Source: Anarhynchus alexandrinus | Taxonomy: Eukaryota; Chordata; Aves; Charadriiformes; Charadriidae | DNA: 64,000 nucleotides | NCBI GenBank assembly: GCA_008711295.1 | Contig: VUYV01000124.1 | Coordinates: 1,568,943 to 1,632,942, forward strand | Direction: 5' to 3' | Part shown: one piece after another, positions 13,801-28,800 of the stretch | Layout: every line of letters begins with the position of its first letter | How positions within the stretch are numbered: the first letter of the stretch is position 1 | Translations under genes and position numbers: made by a program | The notes under the pieces: model-generated | Told to the model about the DNA's origin: nothing | The model's database searches: none | Seen by the model: the letters and a program-made list of their open reading frames with translations, nothing else

Positions 13801-16800
13801 CTCATGACAAAAGAACAATTAGGAGACCTGGGACTCTCAAGAGACCAATTCGTAGGCACCTGGATGAAGAGCTACCATCCACAGCTGTTAAACACAGCAG
13901 TACAGGTGCTCCTGTCACCAGGTGATCTGGTAAGGAGTCTTTGTACTTGTAAGGACTTCTTAGGCTTTTCCTTGGTCCCTGCTGATGGCCACTGCCAAAC
14001 AAGAGAGATCAACTCTTGACATGACACAGCACGGCTCTTCTCAGATGGTTTTAGAACACACGAGTTTGGCCATGCAGCCCGGCGTACCAACAAACCACTG
14101 CTACATCCAGCTCGAGGCCCTGGTGCCGGTCAGAAATGCGTAATATATAATCTCACGTTAATACACAATTTAATTTGACGAACGTTATAAAAACTTTAAA
14201 ATAAGAAGTCCTTGAGCCCTGCGAGGCCGGCAGTGCCTGTGCTACAGCGCTCGCGTGGCAGGTGGTAAGATGAGCACAGACACCTGCTTGTTTATATTAG
14301 GAAAAATGTCACCGATCCAAGCTGCAGGTTAGGATTTTTATATAATAAGGGAACAGTTTGAACTAGACTCTACATGCAGGAATTAACCTATAAACTACTA
14401 CTGGCACAGTTACTGTCACTGACTACACACGGGCCTCGTTCAAAGTAGTATGAAGTTTTAGGGCAAGACTGTGCTCCGAAGTCCTCAGTAAGACTTAAAA
14501 CCAGCTGTAATGAATATTGTTCTAATACTTCCACACTGTGGAACTTTACAGACAGTGCTTGACTGCAATCATGCTGTAATTCAGTTTTCCATTTGGTTTA
14601 AAATATTTACTATGCTGAGAAATTTTCTAGTTAAGAGCCTTGACCTTCCCTCCAGAACAGTACCGAGCTGCTTATTGAAGTGCGCAAGTCCAGCAGCACG
14701 CTTTGCTCGCTCGTTTTCACGCTTCTCCAATGCTTGTTCAGTCAAGTTTTAGTTAAGACTGGTTCTAGTTTACGATAAGTTAATTAAGAAGAGATTGTTG
14801 TCTAACACTGTCTCATCTCCTTTCCCTGCACATGTTTTTCTTAATAAAGTCTGGAAACCAAGCGTACAAAATAAGATCTGAAAATTGGGAGAGGGAAAAA
14901 AAATAATATCAACCTCTAAAATTACACCTTCTCCAATAACATTAGCTCTGGCATACTTCACATATATGTGGTTTATGTATCACTCTGATACAATACATAT
15001 TTATGATACAATATTTATTCTGGGTTATAGGCTATATAGTGTCCCGCATGGATTAATTAATGTTGTGAAAGAAGCCATAACTTGGAATTTATTGCATTTA
15101 TATTATCAGATTTTTCAGTCTTAATGTTGCAGTAACATTAGAGATTTATTTTAGGATTTACGAAGTTTTGGGTCATTTCTCCTGCATACAAATATGCACA
15201 ATCATGAATACATTCAAGGACCCAGAATACTATGAGGAACAGGGAGAATTTAAGTATAAGCTAGTGAGTTGGATACATGAAGACAAACCAATAAAGGCAA
15301 ATTTAAGTACTCTGCTGGTTAGGCACAGAACTGGGCATTTGTCTGCCTTCTCAGAATCAGGGATCATTAAGCAAGCTCCTCTCCCACCTACAATACCAGT
15401 CTCCATAGGGAGGCAAGATGTTCTTACGTATATGAAGTGAAATCCTCCTCTTCTCAGGACCAGTAATGTACCTTTTATTTATTTATAACACAGTCAAATG
15501 GACTAAAATGAAAATATCAACAAGGGTAAAAAATAAATTTATTTTACTCAGTATGCATATTTAGAGACTCTAGCTATATAAAGTGATCAGCAGTCAAATA
15601 TCACTAGTAGGTAATTCAAAGAATTACACCTGTACTCCCCGTAGAGCACTTTATACTCAAAGAGGAGAACACTTGTCTATTAAGCTGGTTTTGTTTAAAT
15701 TAAATCCCTTAAATCTTTAGTGTTTTTTTTTCTAAATACTTACATTAAGTCGTGGATTTATTGCTCATATGTTACTGTTAAAATGAGTACCATGTTAGGT
15801 CTGATACATCAGAAATATTATAATGCCTCTATTTCATTCTTTGAAATCCCACCCGCTGGAGCTACAGCTAACGATGGTACCGACCTTCTGTGGCCCTGGG
15901 CGACTGCTACCAGCACTAGTTCCAAAAATCATCTCAGTTTCAGAGCTCAAAGAGCCACATGGATCAATTTACTATGGGTTTCTCAGCTGCCACGCTCCTT
16001 AAAACATAGACCACAAACTATAGATTGCCGTTTCTTAGCGGCAGATGAGATCTGCCATTACTGTCACTGCACCCAGCTCCAGAAACAAAGAACGTGCAGT
16101 CAAAAGGCGGGAGCACAGAGGGATAAATGCCCACTCCAGTCTCAAAATAACTAAGTATTAAGATCAGTCAAACATCAGCAAATCTGAATTGCAGCTCAGC
16201 ACTGCAGAAACAGAAGTGACAGCTAGTGATATCTAGACCCAGTTATAATTTAGTACTGAAATGACTTATTGATGCTGATCTTCATAGGTAAGTTTCCAGC
16301 CCCGCTGACACTTAGGCAGTACCTTCTTTTTGAAAGTGAAGCTCTAATGATAGTAAGGAAATCTAAGATATCTGCACTGCTTTGCTAATGAGCCATAATG
16401 ACAAGTGCCTTTTTGTAAAACCCCTTAAAATTGCTCCACAGAACATAAATACTGCAGAGAGACGGTGAAGTAGCCATTTTGTATAGAGTGGGGTCATGTT
16501 TATAATCATGGTAATTAGAGGGGCCTTTTTGGATCACAGGGACCACCAGTACAGATCCCGGCACCCATACTACCCGGTTACCCTTGGTCCTCCATTTCTC
16601 CAACCAACTGAGAGCTGAGCAAAGAACAAACCGTAGGGAGCACAGCCCAGCGGAGCACCATCGCTGCTGCCTGCACCAGAAACCCGCACGGATTACAGCA
16701 CCTCCTCATAGGTGATCTTTACACTATGGACAGTATGAAAGTTAGTGGTGAAAAATTAAATGACACAGTAGTTAAGAGGGCTATGAAAATCTCATCTTTC

Positions 16801-19800
16801 TTGATTTTAGAGATTTTACAAATAAGAATACAAGTATCTGAGCTTCCCCAAAAGCAAAGCTTTCTTTTATCATGCAGAGAAAAGACAAATGAGTCTTGGA
16901 GTGAGCTTATTGCTTCTCCCCTCCTTCGTGTTCCTTTAGAATGATAAAAATGTATTTTTCTTCACTTTAACTGGAAACATGTTAACCTTATGCAGCTGCT
17001 GTTATATTTAAACTTGCTCCAGCCAAGAATAACATGTTTAGCAGACCAAAAAGATAAGAGAGAAGACATTTTTCAGGCATTCAAAAAGATTCCCGGCCAA
17101 ACTTAAAAGCTACTTTGCTAATATACTTTTAAGGACAAAAAGATCCAATAGAACCCTTTTTGAATAATAATAATAAAAATACTTAAAAGAATGTCTAGAG
17201 GAGAAAAACCCCAGCTATGTGCCTTGAAAATGAAGGAAATGGAAAGTCAAAGTTTCACTTTTTGAAAACAAATACTGAGTATGTGGAAATGTAATTTTCA
17301 CTTTGCAAACATTTGTCAGGCCATAACCTCCCTCTAGAAGCATTCAATGACTGGATAAATCTTGGATGCTTTAGGTGTGCGATGTTGCCCACATAGGATT
17401 TTATGCACAAGAAAAACACAGTTGTTAATACCCCGTCTCTCAGGGCAGCCAAAGGCTCACTCTCCTCGGCATGAGTTGTGTAACAGCCAACTCGAGACAA
17501 AACTCTTTGGTTAATACCATGAAGAGATGGAAGCATCTGAAAAAAAACAGCGACTTAACTGAATCTGATCTTCTGCCACTGCCTTAAACTTTGCCCGGGT
17601 ATTACTACGCCTTCCATAATTACAGAGTGAGATTCCACAGCACTGGGGAGAGCAAAAAAACCCAACAACCCAACCCCTATTCCTTCAAATTCAGGATCTG
17701 CCCTCCTTCAGCTGTAACAGGCAGATATGGCCTGAACCCATGCGATTTTTATGTTCGTCCAAATAAAGCATTAGAGAGCTAAGTCTGGTGTCTCACTGGC
17801 TTCTGCAATCTTTCCCACAGACAATCTTATCAGGTTGTCTGTGAAATTGTTAGCGCTTTCAGTGCTGCAAATTTTCTTTTGCATCTCACACGGATGGGAG
17901 CTTTAAGTATACATCTAATGAATTTACATAAAGCTACAACTACACTCTCCAATCAGTTTGGGTGCAGAAGTACAAACGTGTCTAATGAAAAAGAAAGTAA
18001 GAAAATGAAGTCCTTACCAACTATTATCATTTCTTAACAAGGTGTCCTACACAGAAGTTTCAATTTCACCTTGGTAGTTTTTTGTCCTTGGCTGTACCAT
18101 CTCTGAACTTTTTTTATTATCCCCAGTTCTTCAGGATGTGAAAAATGCTTTAAATTAAATCATTAGAACTGCCTTTACATTTTCTACAATATGCATCTTA
18201 TTTCCACTGCTTTACATTTTTCAGCAACGTAAAGCACGATTAGAATCTGTCTACACCTTTTTTTTTTAGTAATTGTCATAAAAAAGAAATACAAGCTACA
18301 AGCTTGTTTCCCTCAATAGATCCCTCTGTAAATGCAGACAGTGACAGATTTGTATATATAATCGAAACAATGACAGTTCATTTGAATACTATCGAATACA
18401 TCTTCTTCCATGAAAGAATGAAAATACTGTGACAGGATGCGCCTGATACCTTTATCTTAATAATAATCACTTTTTTGTTTAAAAAACCCCACAAAACAAT
18501 AAAAAACCGAAACCACCTTGGAGAAATGCAAACTTAAAACAATCTCTTCTCTAGCCTAGAAAGTTCAAAAACTCCCAAATCAGATAAACTTGCTTTCTGT
18601 GCTGGTCAGAATTCTCTTGCTAAAGACCCTGTTAGATGCTATTTCTGCCTTGGGAGCTTTAGGCAATTCCACCAAGCCTATAAACAAGATAAGATTTTGA
18701 TTTACTTCTTCAAAATGCAGATGTTCAGGACACTTAAGATCTAAAACTTCAATTGTAACTCATTTAAAACTTAAATAACAATACAGCAGTTTTAGAATAC
18801 CGTCCAACATGGGGAAACATACCCTAACAATCCTGTAACACTTCATTTTGTGGTTCATCATGCCAGGAATTTCCTTGTATTTCCTTTTGACTAATGTTTC
18901 GCTCATATTCATGTTGCCTTTTGACTAATTAAAACCAAGATTAAAAGCAGTCTTCAGATATTTAGATAAATCTATTGCACTTTTTTCCAGACAAGATTCT
19001 GAGCAGCAATGAAAAGGCATTTGTGAAGACGACACATACCTCCGGCTCTCCAACGGGCGCCCATCACTAGAGATGCTTCGTGGGATGTTGGCTGCTCGTT
19101 CTGGGGGTGGCATTTTCCCTTCTCCTTTCCCAGAGCCAATCCTAGATGTCACTGGACTTTGTATTTGGGATGGTACCTGAGCCACGTGAGGTCCCTGTCC
19201 TTTGCTCACATTTCGCTGCCATTTGTTATTATTTCTGAAGGGAAATTTGAATTCATATGACATTCCTTCATTCACTTTGTATTCCATCACTGGCATACGG
19301 TAGTTTTCTGAAGAACTCCTGGAAATGAAGGAATTTAACATGCTGCTGTAAAAAAATAAAATAAATATATCCTGTTCACAAGGATAGAAATCTGAAGACA
19401 GAAGCTGAATCAATTCTATGAAACTGTAAATGTAAGATTCTGATTTTTAGAAACATGTTTAACAAATTTTGATACTTTTCATTTGTTTACTGGGTTACAA
19501 AAGCTAAAAAATCTGCTAGAAGGGTATCTCCCCTTCCTAATTTAAAGAAGTCATGGGTTTTACAACTTACCTGCACCCAGACAAATAAGACTGAAATGTT
19601 TGTTCTTTTTGAGATAAATCTTTCTGATGCATAAACATCCATTAAAAGACAAGATTCCCATGAAATACTGCATTACAATTCATTTTCAAACATCTCTGGC
19701 TTTGGAGTACCTCAGTTGACAAATTTGCACATTATGAAAACAAAACACTTGCTAAAAATTGTAGACGCCAAGCCCAAAAGATGCCCTTTGCTTCCTGCGG

Positions 19801-22800
19801 ATGTACAGGAACAGGACAGCATAAAAATTGGGAGTAAAACAGGACATAAGCTAATGCAGTCCACATAAGATGCAGGGCAAACTTCTGCATACATTTAAAA
19901 TCAGAGATTTGGAGAGTAGATGTGACCTTCAGCTTCAGTGAGGATAATTTTGGTATTTCTCTTGACAAATATACACCCCTTTATTTAAGTGATTTTTTTA
20001 TTGTGACTACTTTGTTTATCTACACACATCATTATCAAATGGGAAGGAAAAATAAACAATCAGTGCAAAATTTTCTACTTCTAGCTCTTCCTCCAAGTGA
20101 TTACACCATTAGTGCTGAGAAATATCTTTTCCCAGCTATAATACAAAACAAAACAGGTAACTTGTTATGTTGTTATGCTGACATTAGCAAGTTGTGCAGT
20201 CTAACAGGAGCAGAAGTAGTGAAACACTTGGTGCTGAGGTCCTGCTGTCCACAATACACATGTTTTAAGGTTTTACTTTGGCCTACCCTCTAGTCTTGAC
20301 CTGCAAATTAGCAGCTGGAAGGCACTAGATGTACTTCTGAAGCACTTGTGGTTCAGCTTCATCTGAAAGGAAATGTCTGTGTGCTCCCAGGATGTGAACC
20401 ACTCCATGGGAGATGGGGATGATCAGGAGATTTGCCCAGAAGATTTGTCAAAGTCCACTCATAGCCTAACTAAAATCTTGATACCCTTGTTTTTTCTTTT
20501 CTCTTCATATTTTATGTCTTTGCTGTTCTTTCCCTAGTGATTACATACTTTAGTAGTTTGGGTTTCTCTTTTTTTTTTTTTTTTCAGATCTAGTTACAGT
20601 TTAAGAAGCAAGAATACACAATTTCCTCTTGCTGCTGTATCCTTAACTTCAAGGTGAGCACTCCACTAAATGAGTTCAGTGGCAATGTTTTAATGTTTTA
20701 ATCATAGAATCGTTATGGCTGGAAAAGACCTTTAAGATCATCAAGTCCAACTGTTACCTAACCCTACCGGGCCCACTTCTAAACCATGTCCCTGAGCACC
20801 ATATCTAGACAACTTTTAAATACATCCAAGGATGGTGATTCAACCACTTCCCTGGGCAGCCTGTTCCTGCCTTTGATAACTCCTTCAGTGTAGAAGTTTT
20901 TCCTAATGTCTAACCTAAACCTCCCCTGGTGCAACTTGATGCCATTTCCTCTTGTTCTATCACTTTTAACTTGTGAGAAGAAACCAACACCCACCTCTCT
21001 ACAACCTCCTTTCAGGGAGTTGTAGAGAGCAATAAGATCTCCCCTCAGCCTCTTTTTCTCCGGGCTAAACAATCCCATGGCCCTCAGCCGCTCCTCATAA
21101 GACTTATTCTCAAGACTCTTCACCAGCTTTGTTGCCCTTCTCTGGACCCTCTCCAGCACCTCAATGTCCTTCTTACACTGGGGTGCCCAAAACTGAACAC
21201 AGTACTCAACGTGCGTCCTCACCAGTGCTGAGTACAGTGGGACAATCACTTCTCCAGCCCTGATGGCTACACTGTTCCTGATGCAGGCCAGGATGCCATC
21301 TTTTGATGACCACCTTTTAGTAGAGATATAACCGTAACAAGGCGTGCCTCTGTGGAGGGCATTAGATTGTGAATCAGGGTATTTTGATAGATTTTTGTAT
21401 CTGCTGCTGACCTTGTACATGTGCCTCTTGGCAAGTCATCTTACCTAACTGCACCCCTGCTCTTCCTCCAGCTTCACGCCAACCAATTTATTAGGATAGG
21501 GACTGCTTCTCATATGAATGTACTATACCAAGCAGAACTGATCTTCATTTTAGTTACGGTCTGTAGAAGTTACTGAAATACTAAATGCCCTCCAGAGGAC
21601 ACAACGAAAGGACTGCAATTTTGGAAAACTGACTGCCAAAAGAGAAATTGCTTTGTGCAAAAATTTAAGTCAAGTCTCTAGTAATACATGTAGGACAGCT
21701 ACTATTCAAGACACAGTTCCTAAACGTTAATGATTCGGAATACAGCAAGCAGGATAAAAAGTTGCTTTATGAAATTTTGTAACTAGGCAATAACCCACCG
21801 TGAACCTTTGCTTACTACAAGACAACAACAAAACCCACTGATGCTGAGTACAGTATCTCAAAAAGTACAGTAATTTCTCTTCCTGCTATGGGTTTGGATA
21901 CACTAAGGCTAAGCCTGCTTTTGGCTGTACTTAATTTAGTTCAGGAATAATAGGATCTGTGCTTTCCACACAGATTTTTCTGCTCTAATCCTTTTGCTAT
22001 GATTGCAGCTGAACTTTCCATTTGCTCGGGCTGCTAAATACTGTACAAAAGCTTTCAAAATACCTCATGGGTGACCTTATGCCACTGCTCATTTTAATCC
22101 CTGACATGTATTAAATTTTCCACTGACAACTAAAGGACAAATAGAACTCCTTTTCTCTCTGCTCCTGTTCTGCTACCAGTTACAAAAGGAGTTAATATGG
22201 CTCACAGTAAAATCAAACATGGATTCTTCTTTTATGCAAGTACAAGGTCTTTGCTCAGAGACACAATTTCATATCAATGTAACAAATATGCATTTAAGTT
22301 CAGCCTCAACCTTAAATATACAAAGATTCAGCATCTACTGCTACAAAGATACAGCCTGATGAGAAAACAGCAGTGCAAAACGCTCTCTCAGTGTCTCACT
22401 GCAAGGAACACATTGAACTTTGATAACTGTACTGGCTTCTTCTTGGCAAATCTAGCATAAACCTTAAGCTAGCCTGCAGGCAAATTTAGTCTATTAAAGA
22501 TCATTCCATTTTAATCATATCGCTTTTGCAAGATATTAATACAGGATGTCAGGAATATGGGAATCAGATTTAGTCATGTGGCTGAATGCTACAGACAACT
22601 GCAGAGAGTTCAGCTGGGAGCAGTAAAAATTATAAAAAGGAAAAACGAAGGGACTTAATGTCCAATTTAGAAGAAAGCCCATATTACTGCTTATTTCTGA
22701 TCAAGCAACATTTTAATGCTATAAAAGCAATAATACAGTTGACACAAGCCTCAGGCTTAACATGGATGAGAAGCCAGAGAGATGCAGCAAGATCTACTAC

Positions 22801-25800
22801 TGAGTAAAGAATTATAATTTGCAGCAATTTCTCTGACCAGATCAATACCTTAGATAAACTCTCATCATTTACAGTCTTACATTTGTGAAAGTAGAAGAAT
22901 GTAAGCTTATCCATAGCTTTCAAGAATTACATCCACAGACACTGCAAACTACCAACAAATGGGAAAGCGGGGAGGGAAACGTACAATTGATTTTGATGCA
23001 TCGTAAACACACAACTGTCAACCAAAAGGTGTTTGACTTCCATGTTAAATTCCACGGAATTTAAAGGATATGTGAGGTTCTTCACACATTTTATTAAACT
23101 GTGGTATTCAATGAATATTTTGTGGGGCCTGGAGTCTGAATATGGGCAGTTTTTCCTACCCTCCTCTTTCGCCTTACAATACTAGATACCGTATTATAAC
23201 TATGCCATGGTTTTTGGAGGTTAACGCTTATTCTGTGGTGTTTCTTTTCCCCCCAACCCTAAAAATCAAGGCATACTTTCAGACCAAATGTAGCTATTAT
23301 ACAATACCTGCGTGGTGTGCAGTCCTCATACGGAGGGACAATGACGACCTTCACTGTTACTGATGTTCTCAGAAGATCAATCATTTGCTCATGACTCAGA
23401 GTGGCTACAGCCACCTTGCAGATTTCCACTAGCCGGCTGCCTTGTCGCAGTCCTGCCTGCCACGCGTAGCCGTAGGGCTCAACATCTGCCACAATGCCTT
23501 CATAGTTTACGTGGAAACCAAGCTGACCCAGACCATTCCTACGCAGAGTCATCTCCACTGTTTCACAGCCCTTAGTCACAAGCTGTGAATTGAAACGAAG
23601 ACAGAACTTAATGCATGGAGAAACCTTCAGTGCTAACAGTGGTTCAAGGGCTCCATTTTTGTACAATCAACCAACTCCCAAGACAACGGTGGGACACGAT
23701 CAAGGAATATATATCACAGTCCTGGGTACATAATCAGCTGAAATGGGTCTTGTCACTCAAACTAGTATTTTTAGTACAGTCTGATTATCCAAGTTCTGCC
23801 TTGAAATTTTTACTGAAACCACAGGAATTTTGGAAAATACATGGCAGCACACAACAGAAAAAACACACGGAGTTACACAAGCATCTCTACTTTATCTTTT
23901 ACGCTTTAGTAACCGAACAACCATCCTACATTTCTAGCTGTTTCAGTAAACTGTAAGATTACTTTCAGTCAGAACGTGGTGGCATGCAGCTACTAAGCAC
24001 AGTGAACTGGGGTCTATGCCAACTCTTCTATGTACCATGAGCATGAATACCATCCAGAGCAATTTAATAGGGCTTGGTTTTCCTTTTTTCCTGGTCATTA
24101 TACAACTACAGCTGTGAAATTACAGGAGAGACAGTGAAACATAACACATTCTTTCATAACTGGGTTTAATACATGCATTCAGAGAATATCTGAAGGTTGC
24201 AATAGGGATTGGAACTGCACCCTGCTGGCAACATAATAAGTCAGTCTCAAAGATATTACAGCTTCGTTTGAAACAAGATACAACAAGCCTATAAAACAGA
24301 TAAAGAGAAGGAAAACAAGGAAAAAGAAATAAGGCGACACCTCTGTATTTATTGTGTGGGAGCAATTTATGCATCTGAAGGCCCTGCTTGCCTTTTTTTT
24401 TTTAATATATTGAGACATTTTTGACACACACACAACCATCTGAGGTTGGCTGATATTTGATAAAAAAGAAAGCAATATTGGATTTCGAGAAATAAAAGCA
24501 GGAAAGTTCTTATAGATTTCCTGATAAACAATTAGAACAGTTTTAGGGATCCCAAACATTACTTAAATTGAAGCCTTACTTGGCGGCGAGGCGAGAGGAG
24601 AAAGCAAAGAAGGGGAACCAAACAAGAGAACACATTCTAACCTCCAGCCTTTTGACGATCTCTTTGATATCATCAATGTTGCTGATGAAGCTCTCCAAAG
24701 AAACACATTCACCTCTCTCATAGAATATTTTGATATTTGTGTCCGTTGAAGTCCACCCTATCACATCTCGACAGGAGCAATTGAACACCACGCTTTTCGT
24801 GTCCTGTTCAATGAGAACTACAAACTCATTAGAGATGCCTAGGAGACAGTCTATTTCCATACCCTTGCTGTAGTCTTTTGCATGGACACTCCATACAATA
24901 GCACCAGAACTATAGATCTCTGCTCCTGGATAAGGCTTGGACTTTTCTTTCTTTTTTGAAGCAAGCGAGATGAAGGGGAACTTGCCAGAAGGGTCAATAG
25001 GTGTGTTGGTGACATTCTTCTCTGCCAAGTCTTTCAAGTACTCTTGACGGGTCCTGGTGGCCATCGCACGAAACTTTTCTGATTTATGAGCAGCATTCTC
25101 TGCATTAATGACTTTGGCTAGTAAGAAGTCCCTGAACACGTTTGATTTTGGAAACGTGACCCCTTTTGGAATAGGTGGTCCAAAGGATGGTACATCTCTG
25201 GATCTTGTCACAGCAACACTAAAAGAAATAAAAGAATAAGGAAGAAGCAGAGTGTTTCACTGTATGCAAATTCAGCGGTTTTTGAATACAGAAAATACAT
25301 TTCCTTTTCTCCTTAAGCCCTCAATTTTTCTCTCCTTTTCTCAGCACTATGCCTATATTTACATTTTAATCTTGCCAGCGTGGAGATTACGTCCCCCTTA
25401 CCATACAAACAGAAAGCCACTTATTTTTGCATATAGGCATTTTTGAGTCATCCTCAGTACCACGGCTTAAAGAGAGCTTCAAGTGCAAAATCATGTTCTC
25501 TTGATAAACTAATCACTCATGTATGGTAGAGTTTTGAATTTTGTTGTTTTTTTACTATAAACAGAAAATTTCCAACACACACTATTACGAAGGCTAGCTT
25601 ATCTGAAAGCAACATGAAGTGTAAGATTAATACTATAAATATAGATAAAATGGACACATTAAAAAGACAAAGACAATAAAGTCAACTCTGCCAGTTTCAC
25701 TGTGTCAATCATCTTCTGGTGACTGAATGCATATATACACCACACTACTGATTATGGTTTAAATTTCTGGATTGAAAATTGCACTGTCTGATATTGCATG

Positions 25801-28800
25801 CTAGTGATAGAAGCAGACTCCAAAAATACTCAAAATAAGAAATTTCTTAGAAATTTGGGGACATGTATTATTAATATAAGCTTTCTTTTTCAACTCTTCC
25901 TTTTACATTCTGTGCAAAGTGAGGGACTGACAGTAAGATTGCCTTAAGCAACGCCAACAAGGTTAGCTATTCTCCCTAGTCAATTCTTTTTTGATACAGA
26001 GTGGATAAGAGTTGTTTAGCATCACTGAAGATTTGCCACTCCAGTCCAGTATCATTCGCTTAGCAGTCTGTCCTAAGAAGGGACTGACCACTGTACTTCA
26101 TATACTTCAACAGTTTTGTGACAAGAAATGCTCTAACAGTTTGAGGATGATTTACTACATGTCTATAACTAAATCTGAAAAAGCATTAACTAATTTTGGC
26201 CAAAATACCACGGTAATAGAGTTTCATAAAGAAAAATAGGATGGAGCCTTAACACACTAGAAATGTATGTGGTGCTTCATTTGGAAGACTAGCTGGTATT
26301 ATTTTCACACTTTGTTCTAACTTATCTGAATCCTTAAACATAGTCAGAGAAATGCCCTCAAAAAAAATCAATAACTGAGATTGCAGAAATAATAGTAAAG
26401 CTTTTGGGGGGGCACACAGAACACAAAAAATAAAAATTAAGTCACCCAGTCTTTACCCCTAGCTTCTGGTTTTGGGTGGTGGGGTGTTTTATTTGTTGGA
26501 TTGGTTTTTCTAATTGTATTTTCTGGCAACTGATATTTAAAGATGTCATCGACTGTCGTATTTCTTTCAAATGTATGCCAATATACTGAAAAGTATACAA
26601 CAGGGGGTGCTGATGATGCAACCATCTGACTCTTGATCACCGTCAGTGATCCCAAAGGGTCTGTTGTTAAGAGGCAGAAGCCTAAGTGTTAAACACAATT
26701 ACTGGATGTAATGGAAAAGTATGAGACATTTTGTTTGATTAGGTTTTCAGTATCATGAATCACAGGCATAAGAATTTAATCTTTAACATATGCTAGAGAA
26801 ATTTTAAAAAGTGACTGATGCTGACAGAGAAGCCAGACTTTTGAAATATTGTTTATCTTAGTTGGGAGGGAGAATCACTGGCCAAGACAGTGCTTGATTT
26901 TTATTCCTTTTATGTAGTTTTTAATATAAATTCCACTACATTTTTATGCTATATGGCTTCCTGTTTTGTCTAGAATCTATGAAACTGTTCCAAATAATTC
27001 AGTGAAAAAGCGGTCAAACTTACTTGGAAAAGTTTCCTAGAAAAACTTTTCATAATGGAATTCTATAAATTTAAATCAAGTGTTTGCACTGAGAGGACAA
27101 AAAAGGAAAGGACTTCAATCTTAAAGACAGTACACAGAACATACAATGCTCTGGTGGTCTCCTGTATCAAAATGCACACTGACACTCTCAAAATTTTTTT
27201 TCCTACCTGCTCACCCTCCTCTTAAAATTTAAGCCTGTAGCATCATTAAAGCTGAAATTCTCTACCTTTATTCACTAATAGTAACCAGTAAGGTTCCAGC
27301 TCTTGTAGCTGTGAAGACTTGAAAAATGAAAGCAATTCAGCAGTCTGAAGGTCAGAAATAGAACCCTGAGATATTTAAATTTATTACAGTATAGCAAAAA
27401 TAAATCTTTCCCATGCCTATTAAAAGGAAGAAATTGAAAATATGCAGTCATATTATTTAAAATAATGACCAAAAGCAGATCTTTCTCTGTGTTTGCAATA
27501 CCCAATTCAAATGGAAAATGCATCTGTAGCCCTTGTATATGTATTTCCTACTTTCCCTTTACTTCAAAATCATTTTCTGTACAGAATAAGAGCTGAAACA
27601 TATGTCTAGAAGTTTAAGAACAAGCTATGTCTACATAAATTATGGAGCAGTGGAATTTGTCAATAAGCTGCCTTAAAGTGAGTATCAACATGAACACTCC
27701 TGCTCCAGGAGAGTTTCATACACATACAAAGTTCAGCACGAGTTCCAGAAGTGCTGTGTGAGCTTTACCAAAAACTTACGGGGTGGGAAAAGCCTTTAAA
27801 CCTTACTATACTTACTTGAAAAACACGAATACACCATCTCACACGCTGCAGTCTTATCTCTTCCTCTAAATAAGCACTTGACTGCATGAATCACTTAGGT
27901 GAAGATTTGTATTTCAGTAAAGACAAGTTAATTCTAAGGCTACCTCATTTTCAAGATAACTACTCTAAATCCATTACTCTGACACTTCATATTTTAAATG
28001 AAGAAGCTTTAGAAAAGTTTGCTGAGATGAGTCAACATTCAAAAATAAAAATACATTACGAGTTCAGGACATAACAAAGGTAAAAAGTTTTACTAATCGT
28101 AAAAAGAAGTTTAACTAAAAACATTATTTCTATGTGCTTTCAATATGGTTAAAAATACGCTAAATAGGAATCTCATCTTGAAATTCTTTATTATAGTTAC
28201 TATCAATTACCATTTTCTATTTTAATCATATTGACTTTAAGGTCACACGAAGTTTTTTTTTTTGCTGCATAATGCTCTGGAATTTCTTTGTTGGACTGAA
28301 ATGAAATATGAAATTAGGGTATATCAGACAAAATATTTCAGAGAGCTTAGCTTCTTTCTGAAAGATTAGTCATACCTTTTCACTGTCTTAATTTCAGAAA
28401 TGGAACATGTCCAAATTATCCAAACAAAAAGTGAATTCATAAGAATCAAAATAAAAATATTCTTCTAGCATACTCTTAATGAAGAGAATAAAAAGGAAAT
28501 GAGAATGGAATTTTAAAATCATTCCCAAATCTTTTATATATATATATATGTGCGTGCATGTTTGTGTGTACACACATACTGACAGCAATTATTTCCTCAT
28601 TGGGTGTGTTTCTTGTACATACTCATGTGTCTATTTACTTCTTAATAAGTGTTCTAAATTCACATGACCCAAAATCTCCTCAACCCCTATCTTTCATTAC
28701 GTTTCCCTACTCAGAATTTAAAAGAGGAATGACACCTCCCTTTGCCCTCAAATTCCATGTTTTCAGTGAAAATAGCAATAGTTACCTGTAACAAACGCTG

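Noticed and set aside
13768..14019. Overlapping open frames on both strands near 13.8-14.1 kb
   Set aside because: No domain recognised; the region is slightly GC-richer, which lengthens chance frames.
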